Shown: positions 55,044 through 64,000 of the stretch, in pieces
Position numbering within the stretch: the first letter of the stretch is position 1
Layout: the number at the start of each line of letters is the position of its first letter
NCBI GenBank assembly: GCA_021776515.1
Contig: JAJFFS010000011.1
Coordinates: forward strand, 186,001-250,000
Reading direction: 5' to 3'
DNA from: Robiginitomaculum sp.
GTDB lineage: Bacteria; Pseudomonadota; Alphaproteobacteria; Caulobacterales; Maricaulaceae
DNA: 64,000 nucleotides
Program-made: the position numbers and the translations under genes
Notes under the pieces: model-generated
The model's database searches: none
Told to the model about the DNA's origin: nothing
Seen by the model: only the letters and a program-made list of their open reading frames with translations

Positions 55044-55481
55044 ATGAAGTACATGCGACACATTTTAGCCGTTTTGGCTATTACCACCATCGCCGGGCCA
55101 GGTCTGTCTGACGAGGTGCATAGCAGTGTGCGCGCCAATGATTCTTCGTTACCCTGGAACCGCGCCTTTACGGTACGCGATGAAGCGCGCGAAGAGGGTC
55201 ACCTTGTTGTGTCGGCACGCTCATCCGGTGTTGCCATTCCTGCGAACAGCAAGTGGGGTGTCACTGTCAACCTTGATGCAAAGAACCCTTCTTTTGATAA
55301 TATGGACCGTGTGAGCGCAGGGGCATATTTTGACCTCAGCCCACGTGTTCGCCTGGGTGGTAGTTTTAGCTTTGGCGCCCCGGGTGACCTAAGAATTTCT
55401 ACACCACGGGACAGAACGTTTCCCAGAGGGCCTGGCGAAAACGAACCAGCGGTTCGTATAGAATCCTCCATAAAGTTTTAA
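55044..55481 (+). CDS. NtrZ-like periplasmic protein
   Basis: A 145-residue exported protein (signal peptide about 1-22, GPGLS). The C-terminal half shows the NtrZ-family pattern: KWGVTVNLDAKNPSFD, VSAGAYFDLSPRVRLGGSFSFGAP and the ending AVRIESSIKF. NtrZ in Caulobacter is a periplasmic modulator of the NtrY/NtrX nitrogen-sensing pair (recalled). No ntrYX lies here. ATG 55053 is an alternative start. Confidence 0.7.
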   Translation: MKYMRHILAVLAITTIAGPGLSDEVHSSVRANDSSLPWNRAFTVRDEAREEGHLVVSARSSGVAIPANSKWGVTVNLDAKNPSFDNMDRVSAGAYFDLSPRVRLGGSFSFGAPGDLRISTPRDRTFPRGPGENEPAVRIESSIKF

Positions 55482-55502
55482 ACTGACAAGAGCACGGCGC
55501 CT

Positions 55503-56429
55503 TCACGCCATCGCGCTATCTGGTTTTTCCTGATTTATTTCTGCATCAGGGCTTGTCACAACATCACGCATACCAAGCGGCAAGGGTTGTGATATCTGGC
55601 TTTTACAAATTGCCAAAAGGCGCGCGGTTATGCGCCACCGATCCCGCAAGGCGTTTGTTGCACCGAACAAAACCAACAGAGATAATATAGGTAAATACCA
55701 GGAAAAAACGGCGTTATGAGCGCTGTCAAACCCGAAAACGCGTATTTTTAACAGAAAAAAACAAACAGCAAAAAGAGGTACGCTTATAAAGCGCAAAGTA
55801 CGAGACCATAAAATCAGGACCATAAAAAAAATGGCCAGCAGCAAGATCGAACGGTGGTCCTGTAAAGAACCAAAGCTGGCAGATGTCTGGCTTGACCACA
55901 CAGGAACAACCTTTTCGGACAACCACCCAAGCGCGCCTTCAAACACACGAAAAACAAAATCAAAATAAGGCAGTGTAACTTCGGGAAGATAGCTACGCAA
56001 AGAGTTCAGAAAAATAGAAATTTTTTGAGCAAACAGACCTGTTTCAGTAACCACGGCGGCACTAACAAGGAAAAACACACTTAACCACCAACCAAAAGCC
56101 CGACTAACGCGCGCTTTATGCAGCAAGGTTCCCAGGGGCGCGACCTGTTGTCGCTCTCGTTGGTTACGATTAATAACAGAAGCCAGAACAGACCTCTTGC
56201 CTTTTAGGGGGGTGAGCAAAACCTGCGTAATAATATCACCCTCAGCCAGTGAAATGTTCCAGCCCTCTGTCTTAATATATTCAACAGAGCCATCGGAGGT
56301 CCGTAATGTCAGCATTGAGGTGTTTTCAGTTGTTGATGGGGGGGCGACTACTTTTGCATCACGCAAGGAATAACAAACGGTTCTGCGACCGAATTTTTGT
56401 TCCTTTAAATGTGGCGAAAGCGCACTCAT
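55503..56429 (-). CDS. Unrecognised membrane protein
   Basis: A protein of about 308 residues. A soluble N-terminal part (about 1-105) with beta-like content (SMLTLRTSDGSVEYIKTEGWNIS) is followed by membrane spans at about 113-133, 200-217, 222-240 and 245-263. The family is not recognised. ATG 56429 follows GGAGAGG; a longer in-frame reading from 56531 would run over the small ORF upstream of ahcY. It ends 21 bp from the convergent NtrZ-like gene. Confidence 0.6.
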   Translation of the reverse strand: MSALSPHLKEQKFGRRTVCYSLRDAKVVAPPSTTENTSMLTLRTSDGSVEYIKTEGWNISLAEGDIITQVLLTPLKGKRSVLASVINRNQRERQQVAPLGTLLHKARVSRAFGWWLSVFFLVSAAVVTETGLFAQKISIFLNSLRSYLPEVTLPYFDFVFRVFEGALGWLSEKVVPVWSSQTSASFGSLQDHRSILLLAIFFMVLILWSRTLRFISVPLFAVCFFLLKIRVFGFDSAHNAVFSWYLPILSLLVLFGATNALRDRWRITARLLAICKSQISQPLPLGMRDVVTSPDAEINQEKPDSAMA

Positions 56430-56489
56430 ACAACCTCTCCAGATAAATGTTAGGTTATTTTTGCTCACAAGAAAACGGAGGACTCTTTT

Positions 56490-56576
56490 ATGGGGAATTA
56501 CAAAATCAAGTACGCAGGTAAAAACCAACACCGTAAGACATAAAGGTATCTTTATATCACCTTGCCATGAGGTATA
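56490..56576 (+). CDS. Candidate 28-codon leader ORF upstream of ahcY
   Basis: A very short ORF beginning with ATG 7 bp after a near-perfect GGAGGA ribosome site. It encodes MGNYKIKYAGKTNTVR followed by HKGIFISPCHEV. It lies between the divergent membrane-protein gene and ahcY, 108 bp before the latter. It could be a leader peptide or an unannotated small protein, or the ribosome-site match could be chance. No family is recognised. Confidence 0.35.
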
Positions 56577-56684
56577 ACCATTGATATAGCCTGCTTAGAA
56601 CCGGGCAATCGCTCGCGCGTGTCGGGATGACGGCTTTCCAGACCGCTTTTGCTTTCATGCCGATAAGATTTAGGACGCACGAAT

Positions 56685-57980
56685 ATGACCGCGCAAAATG
56701 ATTATAAAGTCAAAGACATCAGTCTGGCCGAATGGGGCCGCAAGGAAATCGATATTGCAGAAATAGAAATGCCGGGCCTGATGTCCATCCGCAAAGAGTA
56801 TGCTGGCGAACAACCATTGAAAGGTGCCCGCGTCACCGGCTGCCTGCACATGACTATTCAAACCGCTGTGCTGATAGAAACCCTTACGGCATTAGGTGCA
56901 GAAGTGCGCTGGTCTTCGTGCAATATTTTTTCAACGCAGGATCAGGCCGCCGCCGCTATTGCCGTAACGGGCGTTCCTGTTTTTGCCTGGAAGGGTGAAA
57001 CCGAAGAGGAATATGAATGGTGCATAGAGCAAACCATAAAGGGCCCGGATGGCTGGGCACCCAATATATTGCTGGATGACGGTGGTGATCTGACTTTGAT
57101 GCTGCACGAAAACCACCCTGAGCTTTTGGACGATATTGTTGGTGTTTCCGAAGAAACCACCACTGGTGTTCACCGGCTTTATGAAATGGCGAAAAAGGGT
57201 GACCTGAAAATTCCGGCGATTAACGTCAATGACAGCGTTACAAAATCCAAGTTCGACAACAAATATGGCTGCCGCGAAAGTCTGGTCGATGCCATCCGCC
57301 GTGGTACAGACGTTATGATGGCTGGCAAACTTGCAGTGGTTTGTGGCTATGGCGATGTAGGCAAGGGCTCAGCCCAGAGCCTTGCCGGCTCCGGTGCCCG
57401 CGTAATCGTTACGGAAATTGACCCCATCTGCGCCTTGCAAGCCGCCATGGATGGTTTTGAGGTGCGCCGTCTGGATGATGTGGTGTCCAATGTGGACATC
57501 ATCGTTACCACGACGGGCAATAAAGACATTGTCACTGCCGACCATATGCGCGCCCTGAAAGACATGGCGATTGTTTGCAATATTGGCCATTTCGACAATG
57601 AAATCGCCGTTGCCGACATGAAGAATTACAAATGGACCAATATCAAGCCACAGGTTGATATGATTGACCTGCCGTCCGGCAACCGCATGATCTTGTTGTC
57701 TGAGGGCCGCCTGGTGAATTTGGGTAATGCCACTGGCCACCCCAGCTTTGTCATGTCGGCCAGCTTCGCCAACCAGACCCTGGCGCAGATCGAGTTATGG
57801 AAACATGGCTCAAAATACGAAAACCAGGTTTATACCCTGCCCAAACATCTGGATGAAAAGGTGGCGCGTTTGCATCTGGCCAAGCTGAGCGCCGACTTGA
57901 CGGTGTTAAGTGACGAACAGGCCGAATATATCGGCGTATCTGTCACAGGCCCGTTCAAAAGCGATGCTTATCGGTATTAA
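56685..57980 (+). CDS. ahcY: Adenosylhomocysteinase
   Basis: A 431-residue NAD-dependent enzyme splitting S-adenosylhomocysteine to adenosine and homocysteine, which recycles the product of SAM-dependent methylation. Motifs: [37 protein letters not shown], the dinucleotide fold [32 protein letters not shown] and the C-terminal [10 protein letters not shown]. The SAH riboswitch consensus was looked for upstream and not seen. A strong terminator follows. Confidence 0.97.
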   Translation: MTAQNDYKVKDISLAEWGRKEIDIAEIEMPGLMSIRKEYAGEQPLKGARVTGCLHMTIQTAVLIETLTALGAEVRWSSCNIFSTQDQAAAAIAVTGVPVFAWKGETEEEYEWCIEQTIKGPDGWAPNILLDDGGDLTLMLHENHPELLDDIVGVSEETTTGVHRLYEMAKKGDLKIPAINVNDSVTKSKFDNKYGCRESLVDAIRRGTDVMMAGKLAVVCGYGDVGKGSAQSLAGSGARVIVTEIDPICALQAAMDGFEVRRLDDVVSNVDIIVTTTGNKDIVTADHMRALKDMAIVCNIGHFDNEIAVADMKNYKWTNIKPQVDMIDLPSGNRMILLSEGRLVNLGNATGHPSFVMSASFANQTLAQIELWKHGSKYENQVYTLPKHLDEKVARLHLAKLSADLTVLSDEQAEYIGVSVTGPFKSDAYRY

Positions 57981-58010
57981 TAAATCAAACTCAAGACAAA
58001 CGATCTATAA

Positions 58011-58043
58011 CCCCGTGCTCTTTTAGGGCGCGGGGTTTTGTTT
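58011..58043 (+). terminator. Rho-independent terminator after ahcY
   Basis: A 10 bp stem (CCCCGTGCTC with GGGCGCGGGG, two G-T pairs) and a TTTTA loop are followed by TTTTGTTT. It lies 30 bp after the ahcY stop and directly abuts the 3' end of the convergent terC gene. Confidence 0.9.
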
Positions 58044-58830
58044 AGGGGGAGGTCTCAACAGCATTGTTTTGTACGGAGTACTTTTTTTGAAACAAATTCT
58101 GAATTACATCGGTCACGATAATCACCGCCAGGACAAAATAAAATGTGGTTTTGCTCATCGCTTCAACCGTGACATTGAAGAGATGAATATGCGCTAGATG
58201 TCCGCCCTCGGTCACCAAAAGCACGCCGACAAGAAACAGGATGAACAGCCCCATCACTTCATACATGCGGTTTTTTTCCAAAAAGGTGGCTACATAATCA
58301 GAAAGCCAGATCATCATCACGCCAGAAATAATAATGGCTGTGGCCATGATGATAAAAACATCGGACAGCGCCATAGCCGACAGAATGGAATCAAAAGAAA
58401 ACACCAAATTCATGGTAACAATCCAAAACAGCGCCTTGACCATAGAGCCTTTTGGCTTTGTCTCGCCCTCAAGGTCTTCAACAAGCAGCAAATGGCTTAT
58501 TTCCTTGGTCGCCGTGTAAATAATAAAACCGCCACCCAGCAAGGTGATCAGGCTATGAACGGTGAACGAGCCCTCGAAAATACCGGCAACATGTAAGTCA
58601 AATAGCGGCGTGGAGAACGCATTGACCATACCCATAACGATAAACAGCAGCACAATACGAAAGAGGATGGCAATGCCGATACCGGCCTGACGGACAAAGG
58701 CCTGATGGCGCTTTTCTACGCGCTTGGATTCGATGGAAATATAAAGAAGATTGTCAAAGCCAAGCACGGCCTGCAAGGCTACCAGCATGAAAAGCGTGAA
58801 CAGGTTTTCCGGGGTAAATAGCGCGATCAT
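58042..58830 (-). CDS. TerC-family membrane protein
   Basis: A polytopic protein of about 262 residues (seven or so helices). It carries the two acidic intramembrane motifs of the TerC family, ALQAVLGFDNLLYISIES near the N-terminus and TMNLVFSFDSILSAMALSD in the middle. Members are linked to manganese export or tellurite resistance and metallation of exported proteins. ATG 58830 has GGAG 6 bp upstream; the longer reading starts with TTG. Confidence 0.88.
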   Translation of the reverse strand: MIALFTPENLFTLFMLVALQAVLGFDNLLYISIESKRVEKRHQAFVRQAGIGIAILFRIVLLFIVMGMVNAFSTPLFDLHVAGIFEGSFTVHSLITLLGGGFIIYTATKEISHLLLVEDLEGETKPKGSMVKALFWIVTMNLVFSFDSILSAMALSDVFIIMATAIIISGVMMIWLSDYVATFLEKNRMYEVMGLFILFLVGVLLVTEGGHLAHIHLFNVTVEAMSKTTFYFVLAVIIVTDVIQNLFQKKYSVQNNAVETSP

Positions 58831-59045
58831 TTGAGACTCCAAAATCAGGGATATTCTTTTTTATAGCGACGACACACAAACGCAATAAATTCATTGCTGT
58901 TATCGACGGGCGGACGGGGGCATCAGTGGTTTTAATCGCACCCCTTGTGTGGCAAAAAAGATACACTAAGTATAATTAGAAATAAGGGTTTCGTGCCATA
59001 AAGGGCGAAAACCTTACCACCTCGCTGAATGCACAGGGGATTTAC

Positions 59046-61637
59046 ATGGATATTGAAAAGTTTTCTGACCGCGCAAAGGGCATGATACAAGCCGCGCAAA
59101 CTCAGGCGCTTGCGGCAGGTCATCAACAATTTACCCCCGAACATGTGTTAAAAAGCCTGCTGGACGACAAGGAAGGCCTTGGGGCCAATCTGATGCGTTC
59201 CGCAGGGGCGGAGCCGGAGCGCGCTTTGCAGGACGTCAATGCCGCGCTGGCTAAACTGCCCAAGGTGGAAGGCGGCGAGGGGCGCATTTACATGTCCGCC
59301 GACACCGCCAAGGTTTTGCAAGCCGCAGAAGAAGCGGCGCAAAAGGCGGGCGACAGCTTTGTCACGGTAGAGCGTATTTTGCTGGCGCTTTGCCTGGTTA
59401 AAGAGGCCAAAACATCTGAAATTCTTAAAACCGCCGGGCTAACCGCACAAAAGCTTAACCACGCCATCAATGAAGTGCGCAAGGGCCGTTCCGCCGATAC
59501 GGCCTCGGCTGAACAGACTTATGATGCGTTGAAAAAATATACCCGCGACCTCACAGAGGCCGCCCGCGATGGCAAGCTGGACCCTATTATTGGACGCGAT
59601 GAGGAAATTCGCCGCACTATTCAGGTGCTTTCACGCCGAACCAAGAACAACCCGGTGCTCATAGGCGAGCCGGGTGTTGGTAAAACCGCCATCGCCGAAG
59701 GCCTGGCGCTGCGCATCATTAATGGCGATGTGCCAGAAGGCCTGAAAAACAAAAAACTCTTGTCTCTTGATATGGGTGCGCTTATCGCCGGGGCGAAATA
59801 TCGCGGCGAGTTTGAAGAGCGCTTAAAGGCTGTCATCAATGAGGTGCAGGCCGCCGAGGGTGAGATCATTCTCTTTATTGATGAAATGCACACTCTGGTC
59901 GGTGCCGGCAAATCAGACGGTGCTATGGACGCATCCAATTTGCTAAAACCAGCACTGGCGCGCGGTGAGCTGCATGCCATCGGGGCGACAACGCTGGATG
60001 AATACCGCAAGCATGTGGAAAAAGATGCGGCATTGGCGCGGCGGTTTCAACCGGTGATGATTGAAGAGCCTAATGCAGAAGACACCATTTCCATTTTGCG
60101 TGGGCTTAAAGACAAGTATGAGGTCCACCACGGCGTGCGTATTGCCGACAGTGCGCTTATCGCCGCAACCACTTTATCAACACGCTATATCACAGACCGG
60201 TTTTTGCCCGATAAAGCCATTGATTTAATGGATGAGGCGGCATCGCGCTTGCGTATGCAAATAGACAGCAAACCAGAGGCGCTGGATGAAGTGGACCGCC
60301 GCTTGATGCAGGTGCATATCGAAGCGGAAAGTTTGCGCAAGGAAGACGATGATGCTTCAAAAAAACGTCTTGAAACACTTGAAGAGCAAATCGTTGAGCT
60401 AGAGGCGCAATCGGCAGAACTTGGCGGTTCATGGCGGGCAGAAAAGGACCGGCTTGCAGACGCCACCAAGGCTAAGGAGGCTTTGGAATTATTGCGCGGC
60501 GAGCTGGCCGAAGCTGAACGGGGTGGTGATTGGGCCCGTGCCTCCGAGATAAAATACGGACGCATTCCCCAACTTGAGGAAGCCTTGCAGCAAGAGCAGG
60601 AACAAAGCGAGCAGGGCTCTACCCTTGAGGTGGTTGATGCTGAACAGGTTGCCGCCATTGTTTCGCGCTGGACCGGCATACCCGTTGATAAAATGCTTGA
60701 AGGGGAGCGTGAAAAACTGCTGGCCATGGAAGAGCAATTACGGGGCCGGGTCATTGGTCAGGATGAGGCGTTAAGCGCGGTTGCAGATGCCGTGCGGCGG
60801 GCCAGGGCGGGATTGTCAGACGCTTCTAAACCCATTGGCTCTTTCATGTTTTTGGGCCCCACGGGCGTTGGCAAGACGGAGCTGACCAAGGCGCTGGCAG
60901 ACTTTTTGTTTGATGATGAACACGCCATCACCCGCCTTGATATGTCAGAATATATGGAAAAACACTCGGTTAGCCGCATGATCGGCGCGCCGCCGGGCTA
61001 TGTTGGTTATGAAGAAGGCGGCGCGTTGACCGAGGCGGTGCGGCGCAGGCCATACCAGGTAATCTTGCTCGATGAGATCGAAAAAGCCCACCCGGATGTC
61101 TTTAATGTCTTGCTGCAAGTGCTGGACGATGGCCGTCTTACCGATGGCCAAGGGCGCACGGTGGATTTTCGCAATGCCCTTATCATTATGACTTCAAATC
61201 TGGGGGCTGAACACCTGGTGGCGGCATCAACCCAGGCGGCGGAACAATCACGCGGCGCGGTGATGGAGGCGGTAAAAAGCCATTTCAGGCCAGAGTTTCT
61301 GAACCGCGTGGACGAAATTGTTCTCTTTCAACGGTTATTGCCTGAACACATGGCCCGCATTGTTGATATTCAGATGCAGCGTCTATTGGCGCTATTGGCG
61401 GACCGTAATATTACCATAGAGCTGGATGATGCAGCACGGAACTGGATTGGCAATCAGGGGTATGACCCGGCTTATGGGGCGCGGCCTCTCAAGCGGGTTA
61501 TTCAAAAACAATTGCAAGATCCGTTGGCCAAGCTGATCCTTGAAGGCACCATAAAAGACGGTGATACCATAAAGACCAGCGTTGCCGGGGAGGCGCTGAC
61601 CTTTAATGGTAAAACATTGAAACAGCTGGCGCGTTAA
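59046..61637 (+). CDS. clpB: ClpB disaggregase
   Basis: An 863-residue hexameric AAA+ chaperone that rescues aggregated proteins with DnaK. N-domain (about 1-145), first nucleotide domain with Walker [16 protein letters not shown] and Walker [15 protein letters not shown]. The coiled-coil middle domain spans about 405-525, and the second domain has [15 protein letters not shown] and [16 protein letters not shown]. The leader contains CTTGTG (58944-58949) and CTAAGT about 16 bp on, a weak heat-shock promoter candidate. Confidence 0.97.
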   Translation: MDIEKFSDRAKGMIQAAQTQALAAGHQQFTPEHVLKSLLDDKEGLGANLMRSAGAEPERALQDVNAALAKLPKVEGGEGRIYMSADTAKVLQAAEEAAQKAGDSFVTVERILLALCLVKEAKTSEILKTAGLTAQKLNHAINEVRKGRSADTASAEQTYDALKKYTRDLTEAARDGKLDPIIGRDEEIRRTIQVLSRRTKNNPVLIGEPGVGKTAIAEGLALRIINGDVPEGLKNKKLLSLDMGALIAGAKYRGEFEERLKAVINEVQAAEGEIILFIDEMHTLVGAGKSDGAMDASNLLKPALARGELHAIGATTLDEYRKHVEKDAALARRFQPVMIEEPNAEDTISILRGLKDKYEVHHGVRIADSALIAATTLSTRYITDRFLPDKAIDLMDEAASRLRMQIDSKPEALDEVDRRLMQVHIEAESLRKEDDDASKKRLETLEEQIVELEAQSAELGGSWRAEKDRLADATKAKEALELLRGELAEAERGGDWARASEIKYGRIPQLEEALQQEQEQSEQGSTLEVVDAEQVAAIVSRWTGIPVDKMLEGEREKLLAMEEQLRGRVIGQDEALSAVADAVRRARAGLSDASKPIGSFMFLGPTGVGKTELTKALADFLFDDEHAITRLDMSEYMEKHSVSRMIGAPPGYVGYEEGGALTEAVRRRPYQVILLDEIEKAHPDVFNVLLQVLDDGRLTDGQGRTVDFRNALIIMTSNLGAEHLVAASTQAAEQSRGAVMEAVKSHFRPEFLNRVDEIVLFQRLLPEHMARIVDIQMQRLLALLADRNITIELDDAARNWIGNQGYDPAYGARPLKRVIQKQLQDPLAKLILEGTIKDGDTIKTSVAGEALTFNGKTLKQLAR

Positions 61638-61639
61638 GG

Positions 61640-61689
61640 GTTGTTTCTTTTTAGTCCCACCGTTGCTTTTTGCAAAATCAAGAAACAAC
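61640..61689. repeat. Inverted repeat downstream of clpB
   Basis: GTTGTTTCTT (61640-61649) and AAGAAACAAC (61680-61689) form perfect 10 bp arms around 30 bases, starting 3 bp after the clpB stop. It is AT-rich and without a following T-run, so it may protect or terminate the clpB mRNA weakly, or be an operator for the next gene. Confidence 0.45.
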
Positions 61690-61760
61690 ACATGGTTCCT
61701 GGGTTTGGCCTGCCAGACGGTTTGGGATAGGGTGCGTGTATTCAAACAACGAGGCACATT

Positions 61761-62480
61761 ATGAAACTTATTTCCCTGCTTGGTGCGCTCATGTTGGCCA
61801 TTACGGCACCAGCATGCGCGGACCAACCTGATGATAAAAATGACGGCAAGCTTTATTTGAACGCCGTTGGTGAAGTCTCTGGCACCCCCGACATTGCCCA
61901 TATAAGCGCTGGTGTTATTAGCGAGGCGGCGACGGCACAAGCGGCGCTGGCCAATAACCGCAAGCAGATGAACGGCGTGTTTGCGGCGCTAAAGGCCGCC
62001 GGGGTTAAGGACAAGGATGTTCAAACAAGCGGGCTGAACGTCAACCCCGTTTACGCCCCCTACAAACAGGGCGTGCGCCCCGAACAACGCATTACCGGCT
62101 ATCGGGTTTCCAATCAGGTCAGCGCCACGGTGCGTGATCTTGACGGCTTGGGCGGTGCTATTGATGCGCTGGTAAGTGCCGGTGCCAATACAATTGGCGG
62201 TATTTCATTTGGACTTTCTGATGTTGCTTCGGCGCAAAATAAAGCTCGTAAAAAAGCCATTGCTGAATTGCTTGAAAAGGCCGAGCTTTATGCCACAAGC
62301 GCCAATGTTCACCTTGGGCCCATTCTAGAACTGCGCGAACAATCCTCAGGTGGCCCTGTGCCGAAACTGGCCTATGCCCGTATGGAAATGGTGGCAGATG
62401 CTGCGCCAACACCCATTGCCGCGGGACAAGTTTCAACCCGCATCACAGTGTCGGCAACCTTCGCCATAGCGTCTGAGTAA
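61761..62480 (+). CDS. SIMPL-domain (DUF541) periplasmic protein
   Basis: A 239-residue exported protein (signal peptide about 1-20, ending PACA). The SIMPL domain spans about 30-238: LNAVGEVSGTPDIAHISAGV, LKAAGVKDKDVQTSGLNVNPVY, ITGYRVSNQVSATVRDLDGLGGAIDALVSAGANTI-like content, and ARKKAIAELLEKAELYA. Relatives such as E. coli YggE are tied to oxidative-stress tolerance; the mechanism is unknown. Monocistronic, with a terminator after it. Confidence 0.88.
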   Translation: MKLISLLGALMLAITAPACADQPDDKNDGKLYLNAVGEVSGTPDIAHISAGVISEAATAQAALANNRKQMNGVFAALKAAGVKDKDVQTSGLNVNPVYAPYKQGVRPEQRITGYRVSNQVSATVRDLDGLGGAIDALVSAGANTIGGISFGLSDVASAQNKARKKAIAELLEKAELYATSANVHLGPILELREQSSGGPVPKLAYARMEMVADAAPTPIAAGQVSTRITVSATFAIASE

Positions 62481-62486
62481 AAAACA

Positions 62487-62517
62487 AACCCGGCACACCG
62501 TGGATGTGCCGGGTTTT
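62487..62517. terminator. Bidirectional terminator
   Basis: A perfect 11 bp stem (AACCCGGCACA with TGTGCCGGGTT) and a 7-base loop. TTTTAT follows on the plus strand, and the minus strand reads into TTTGTTTTTT. It lies between the convergent SIMPL and Asn-rich protein genes and can serve both. Confidence 0.92.
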
Positions 62518-62539
62518 ATAAGGCGCTTTCTATCAGAGC

Positions 62540-63670
62540 CTAGTACACATACCGCACAAGGGTTTGCGCACCGGTTTCTTCATAGTTTTTTGTGGTAGAG
62601 TTGAAGCATACCATGGTTGAAACAATTGCCGAGCGTCGCCCGTAAACACCACGCTGGGTTTCCCTGTGACAATCGCGAACATCGCCGCCACCATAGCCAC
62701 CATCGGTATATTCGCTGTAGGCGAATTGATCATCCCGATAATCATTTCGTCCCCAATTAGAGTTATAGCTTTGGTGGTAGGGGTCTGTGCAATAAATATT
62801 GGAATGGCCGATGTGTCCATAACCGGATAGGTACCCTGTGCGATTGCGATAGCCATAATTGCCACCATACCACCAGGGAAACAGATCATAGCTGCTGTAA
62901 TAGGGGTACCCGTAACGGTTGCCATAGCGACTATAACCAAAGCCACCTAAATAAAGGGCGAAACTGGAATTGCTGTTATGGCGGTGTGATCTGTGTCGAT
63001 TGTTCGTGTGGCGACGCTGGTTACGGTTATTGTGCCGCGCAGAATTGCGATGATTACGATTGGTAATGCGATGATTGCCGCGATTATGATTGTTGCCATA
63101 GCGGTGATCGTTATGGCCGCCCCGGCGGGTATTGTGGTTACGGTTACCGTTCCGGCGATTACCACGATGGGTGTTTCCGGCGTGCTGGTTATTCTGCCCA
63201 CCATCGCCGCGGGCATTATGATCGCGGTTACGGTTACGATTACGGTTACCATCTCGGCGATTACCACGATGGGTGTTTCCGGCGTGCTGGTTATTTTGCC
63301 CACCATTGCCACGCGCATTATGATTGCGATTACCATCGCCACGATTGCCACGATGGTTATTGCCTGCCTGCTGATTGTTATGTCCACCATCGCCGCGTGA
63401 ATTATGGTCGCGGTTACGGTTACGCTCGCCATCACCCCGGCTTCCTCCCCGGTTTCCCCGGCGGGAGTTATTGGCGTTATGATCATTTGAACGTTGGTTG
63501 TTGCGGGTGCGGGTGCCCCTGTTTTGCCGATTTTCACCGCCATTATGAACGGCCATTTGCGGCGCGCGGACGCGGATTGGATTATCAGCCTGAGAAGCAT
63601 AGGCGGGTATGCCTGCGGCGGTTAGAAAAATGCCGAGCATTCCTGCTGAAAGTAAAAATCGATTACGCAT
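62540..63670 (-). CDS. Secreted Asn/Arg/Gly/His-rich repeat protein
   Basis: A 376-residue protein with a signal peptide (about 1-25, IPAYA). Residues 43-233 are low-complexity, dominated by N, R, G and H. Near-repeats of the form RG(D/N)GGQNNQHAGNTHRGNR start at about 92, 120 and 154. Residues 236-310 are Tyr/Gly-rich (GFGYSRYGNRYGYPYY). The C-terminal 45 residues are more ordered, with cysteines in DCHRET and MVCFN and the ending TLVRYVY. It is strongly basic and probably disordered, so binding to polyanions such as extracellular DNA or polysaccharide is possible but inferred. GGAGG precedes the ATG. Confidence 0.75.
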   Translation of the reverse strand: MRNRFLLSAGMLGIFLTAAGIPAYASQADNPIRVRAPQMAVHNGGENRQNRGTRTRNNQRSNDHNANNSRRGNRGGSRGDGERNRNRDHNSRGDGGHNNQQAGNNHRGNRGDGNRNHNARGNGGQNNQHAGNTHRGNRRDGNRNRNRNRDHNARGDGGQNNQHAGNTHRGNRRNGNRNHNTRRGGHNDHRYGNNHNRGNHRITNRNHRNSARHNNRNQRRHTNNRHRSHRHNSNSSFALYLGGFGYSRYGNRYGYPYYSSYDLFPWWYGGNYGYRNRTGYLSGYGHIGHSNIYCTDPYHQSYNSNWGRNDYRDDQFAYSEYTDGGYGGGDVRDCHRETQRGVYGRRSAIVSTMVCFNSTTKNYEETGAQTLVRYVY

Positions 63671-63700
63671 AATGACCTCCTTGAAGAATCCGATGTTGAC

Positions 63701-63715
63701 CTAATGCTAAATTAA
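63701..63715. promoter_or_regulatory. Near-consensus CtrA-type site
   Basis: CTAA (63701-63704), a 7 bp spacer and TTAA (63712-63715) followed by CC differ from TTAA-N7-TTAAC at one base. It lies in the divergent gap between the repeat-protein gene and the Hpt gene. Such short matches arise by chance, so it is only a candidate. Confidence 0.3.
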
Positions 63716-63777
63716 CCAACATGAAGCCAAGCTGAACGGCGCATTCACGCTATAAATATAACATAAAAAGGAACATC

Positions 63778-64000
63778 ATGGCCACCGCTCCTGCAATCGA
63801 TCTGGAACACCTGGCCCGTTATAGTGGCGGAGATGCGGAACTGGAGGCAGAAGTTTTTGAAATGTTCAAACAGCAGGTTGAAATGTGGATGCGTTTATTA
63901 ACCCCCGAAGCCGATGCGCAAAGCTGGGCCTCTGCAACGCATTCCCTTAAAGGTTCTGCTCGCAGCATCGGTGCGCATCAACTTGCCAAGGCATGTGAAA
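63778..64000 (+). CDS. Hpt-domain phosphotransfer protein (3' truncated by window)
   Basis: The first 74 codons of a gene running off the window. The start ATG follows AAAAGGA. The translation begins MATAPAIDLEHLARYSGGD and contains the Hpt signature ATHSLKGSARSIGAHQLA, whose first His (about residue 56) is the expected phosphate acceptor. The compact size of the leading helices suggests a stand-alone Hpt relay protein. The partner kinase is not visible. Confidence 0.8.
   Translation, partial: MATAPAIDLEHLARYSGGDAELEAEVFEMFKQQVEMWMRLLTPEADAQSWASATHSLKGSARSIGAHQLAKACE

Noticed and set aside
56577-56684. Possible SAH riboswitch before ahcY
   Set aside because: The expected conserved core was not found; the GC-rich piece near 56612-56640 does not form the required pseudoknot by eye.
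62993-63400. Plus-strand ORF of 135 codons, highly hydrophobic and repetitive (Ile/Val/Thr-rich)
   Set aside because: It is the antisense reading of the Asn/Arg-rich repeats of the minus-strand secreted protein. AAY and CGN codons read backwards give Ile, Val and Thr; there is no ribosome site and the minus-strand gene has a signal peptide and GGAGG.
63120-63420. Regularly repeated DNA that might suggest a CRISPR or tandem-repeat locus
   Set aside because: The repeats are in frame with the coding sequence, imperfect and without spacers. They are explained by the protein repeats.

Overview
The window is a 64 kb stretch of an alphaproteobacterial chromosome of roughly balanced GC content (estimated by eye). 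It contains no rRNA, tRNA, insertion sequence, prophage or CRISPR array that I can recognise. The alphaproteobacterial assignment rests on the conserved origin neighbourhood (mltA, a Tim44-like gene, secB, dnaQ, coaE, aroE, maf and ppsR on one side; hemE, hemH, hemJ, rho, mnmE, mnmG, rsmG, parA and parB on the other). It is supported by lineage-typical families: a HIG1-type twin-membrane protein, DUF6489, DUF3576, an NtrZ-like protein and hemJ. I cannot resolve the order.

Layout. Positions 1-20600 are dominated by amino-acid biosynthesis. They hold a secreted beta/gamma-crystallin protein, a SAM-I riboswitch controlling metX-metB, a uracil-DNA glycosylase, ETF-ubiquinone oxidoreductase, a TPR lipoprotein with ispE, a WecA-like transferase, a fused aspartokinase/diaminopimelate decarboxylase, and a complete histidine operon headed by a TrpR-like regulator (yerC-hisG-hisD-hisCB-hisH-hisA-hisF-hisIE). 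Positions 20600-30400 carry accessory and housekeeping genes: two lipoproteins (a peptidase and an FKBP), argE, a Rieske oxygenase divergent from a paraoxonase-like lactonase across a large palindrome, a PfkB kinase and a GGDEF/EAL protein. Positions 30400-50000 are the origin region, with hslVU at its left edge. Genes from mltA to ppsR are mostly transcribed leftward and those from hemE to parB rightward, away from an AT-rich 345 bp gap at 39149-39493. That gap carries DnaA-box-like sequences and a CtrA-type site and is the predicted oriC. Two perfect parS sites lie 6-8 kb away beside parAB. Positions 50000-64000 carry holA-lptE-leuS, an NtrZ-like gene, ahcY, terC, clpB, a SIMPL protein, a secreted Asn/Arg-rich repeat protein and the start of an Hpt phosphotransfer gene.

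The main point of interest is that the methionine, lysine and histidine modules in the first 20 kb look like gammaproteobacterial (enteric or xanthomonad) versions rather than the usual alphaproteobacterial ones. The his operon also has an unusual HisC-HisB fusion, in which the imidazoleglycerol-phosphate dehydratase domain is of the gamma type but the histidinol-phosphatase domain that normally precedes it is absent. A perfect palindrome upstream of the operon is a strong candidate operator for the TrpR-like protein. All family assignments come from reading the sequence and remembered family features. No database search was run.
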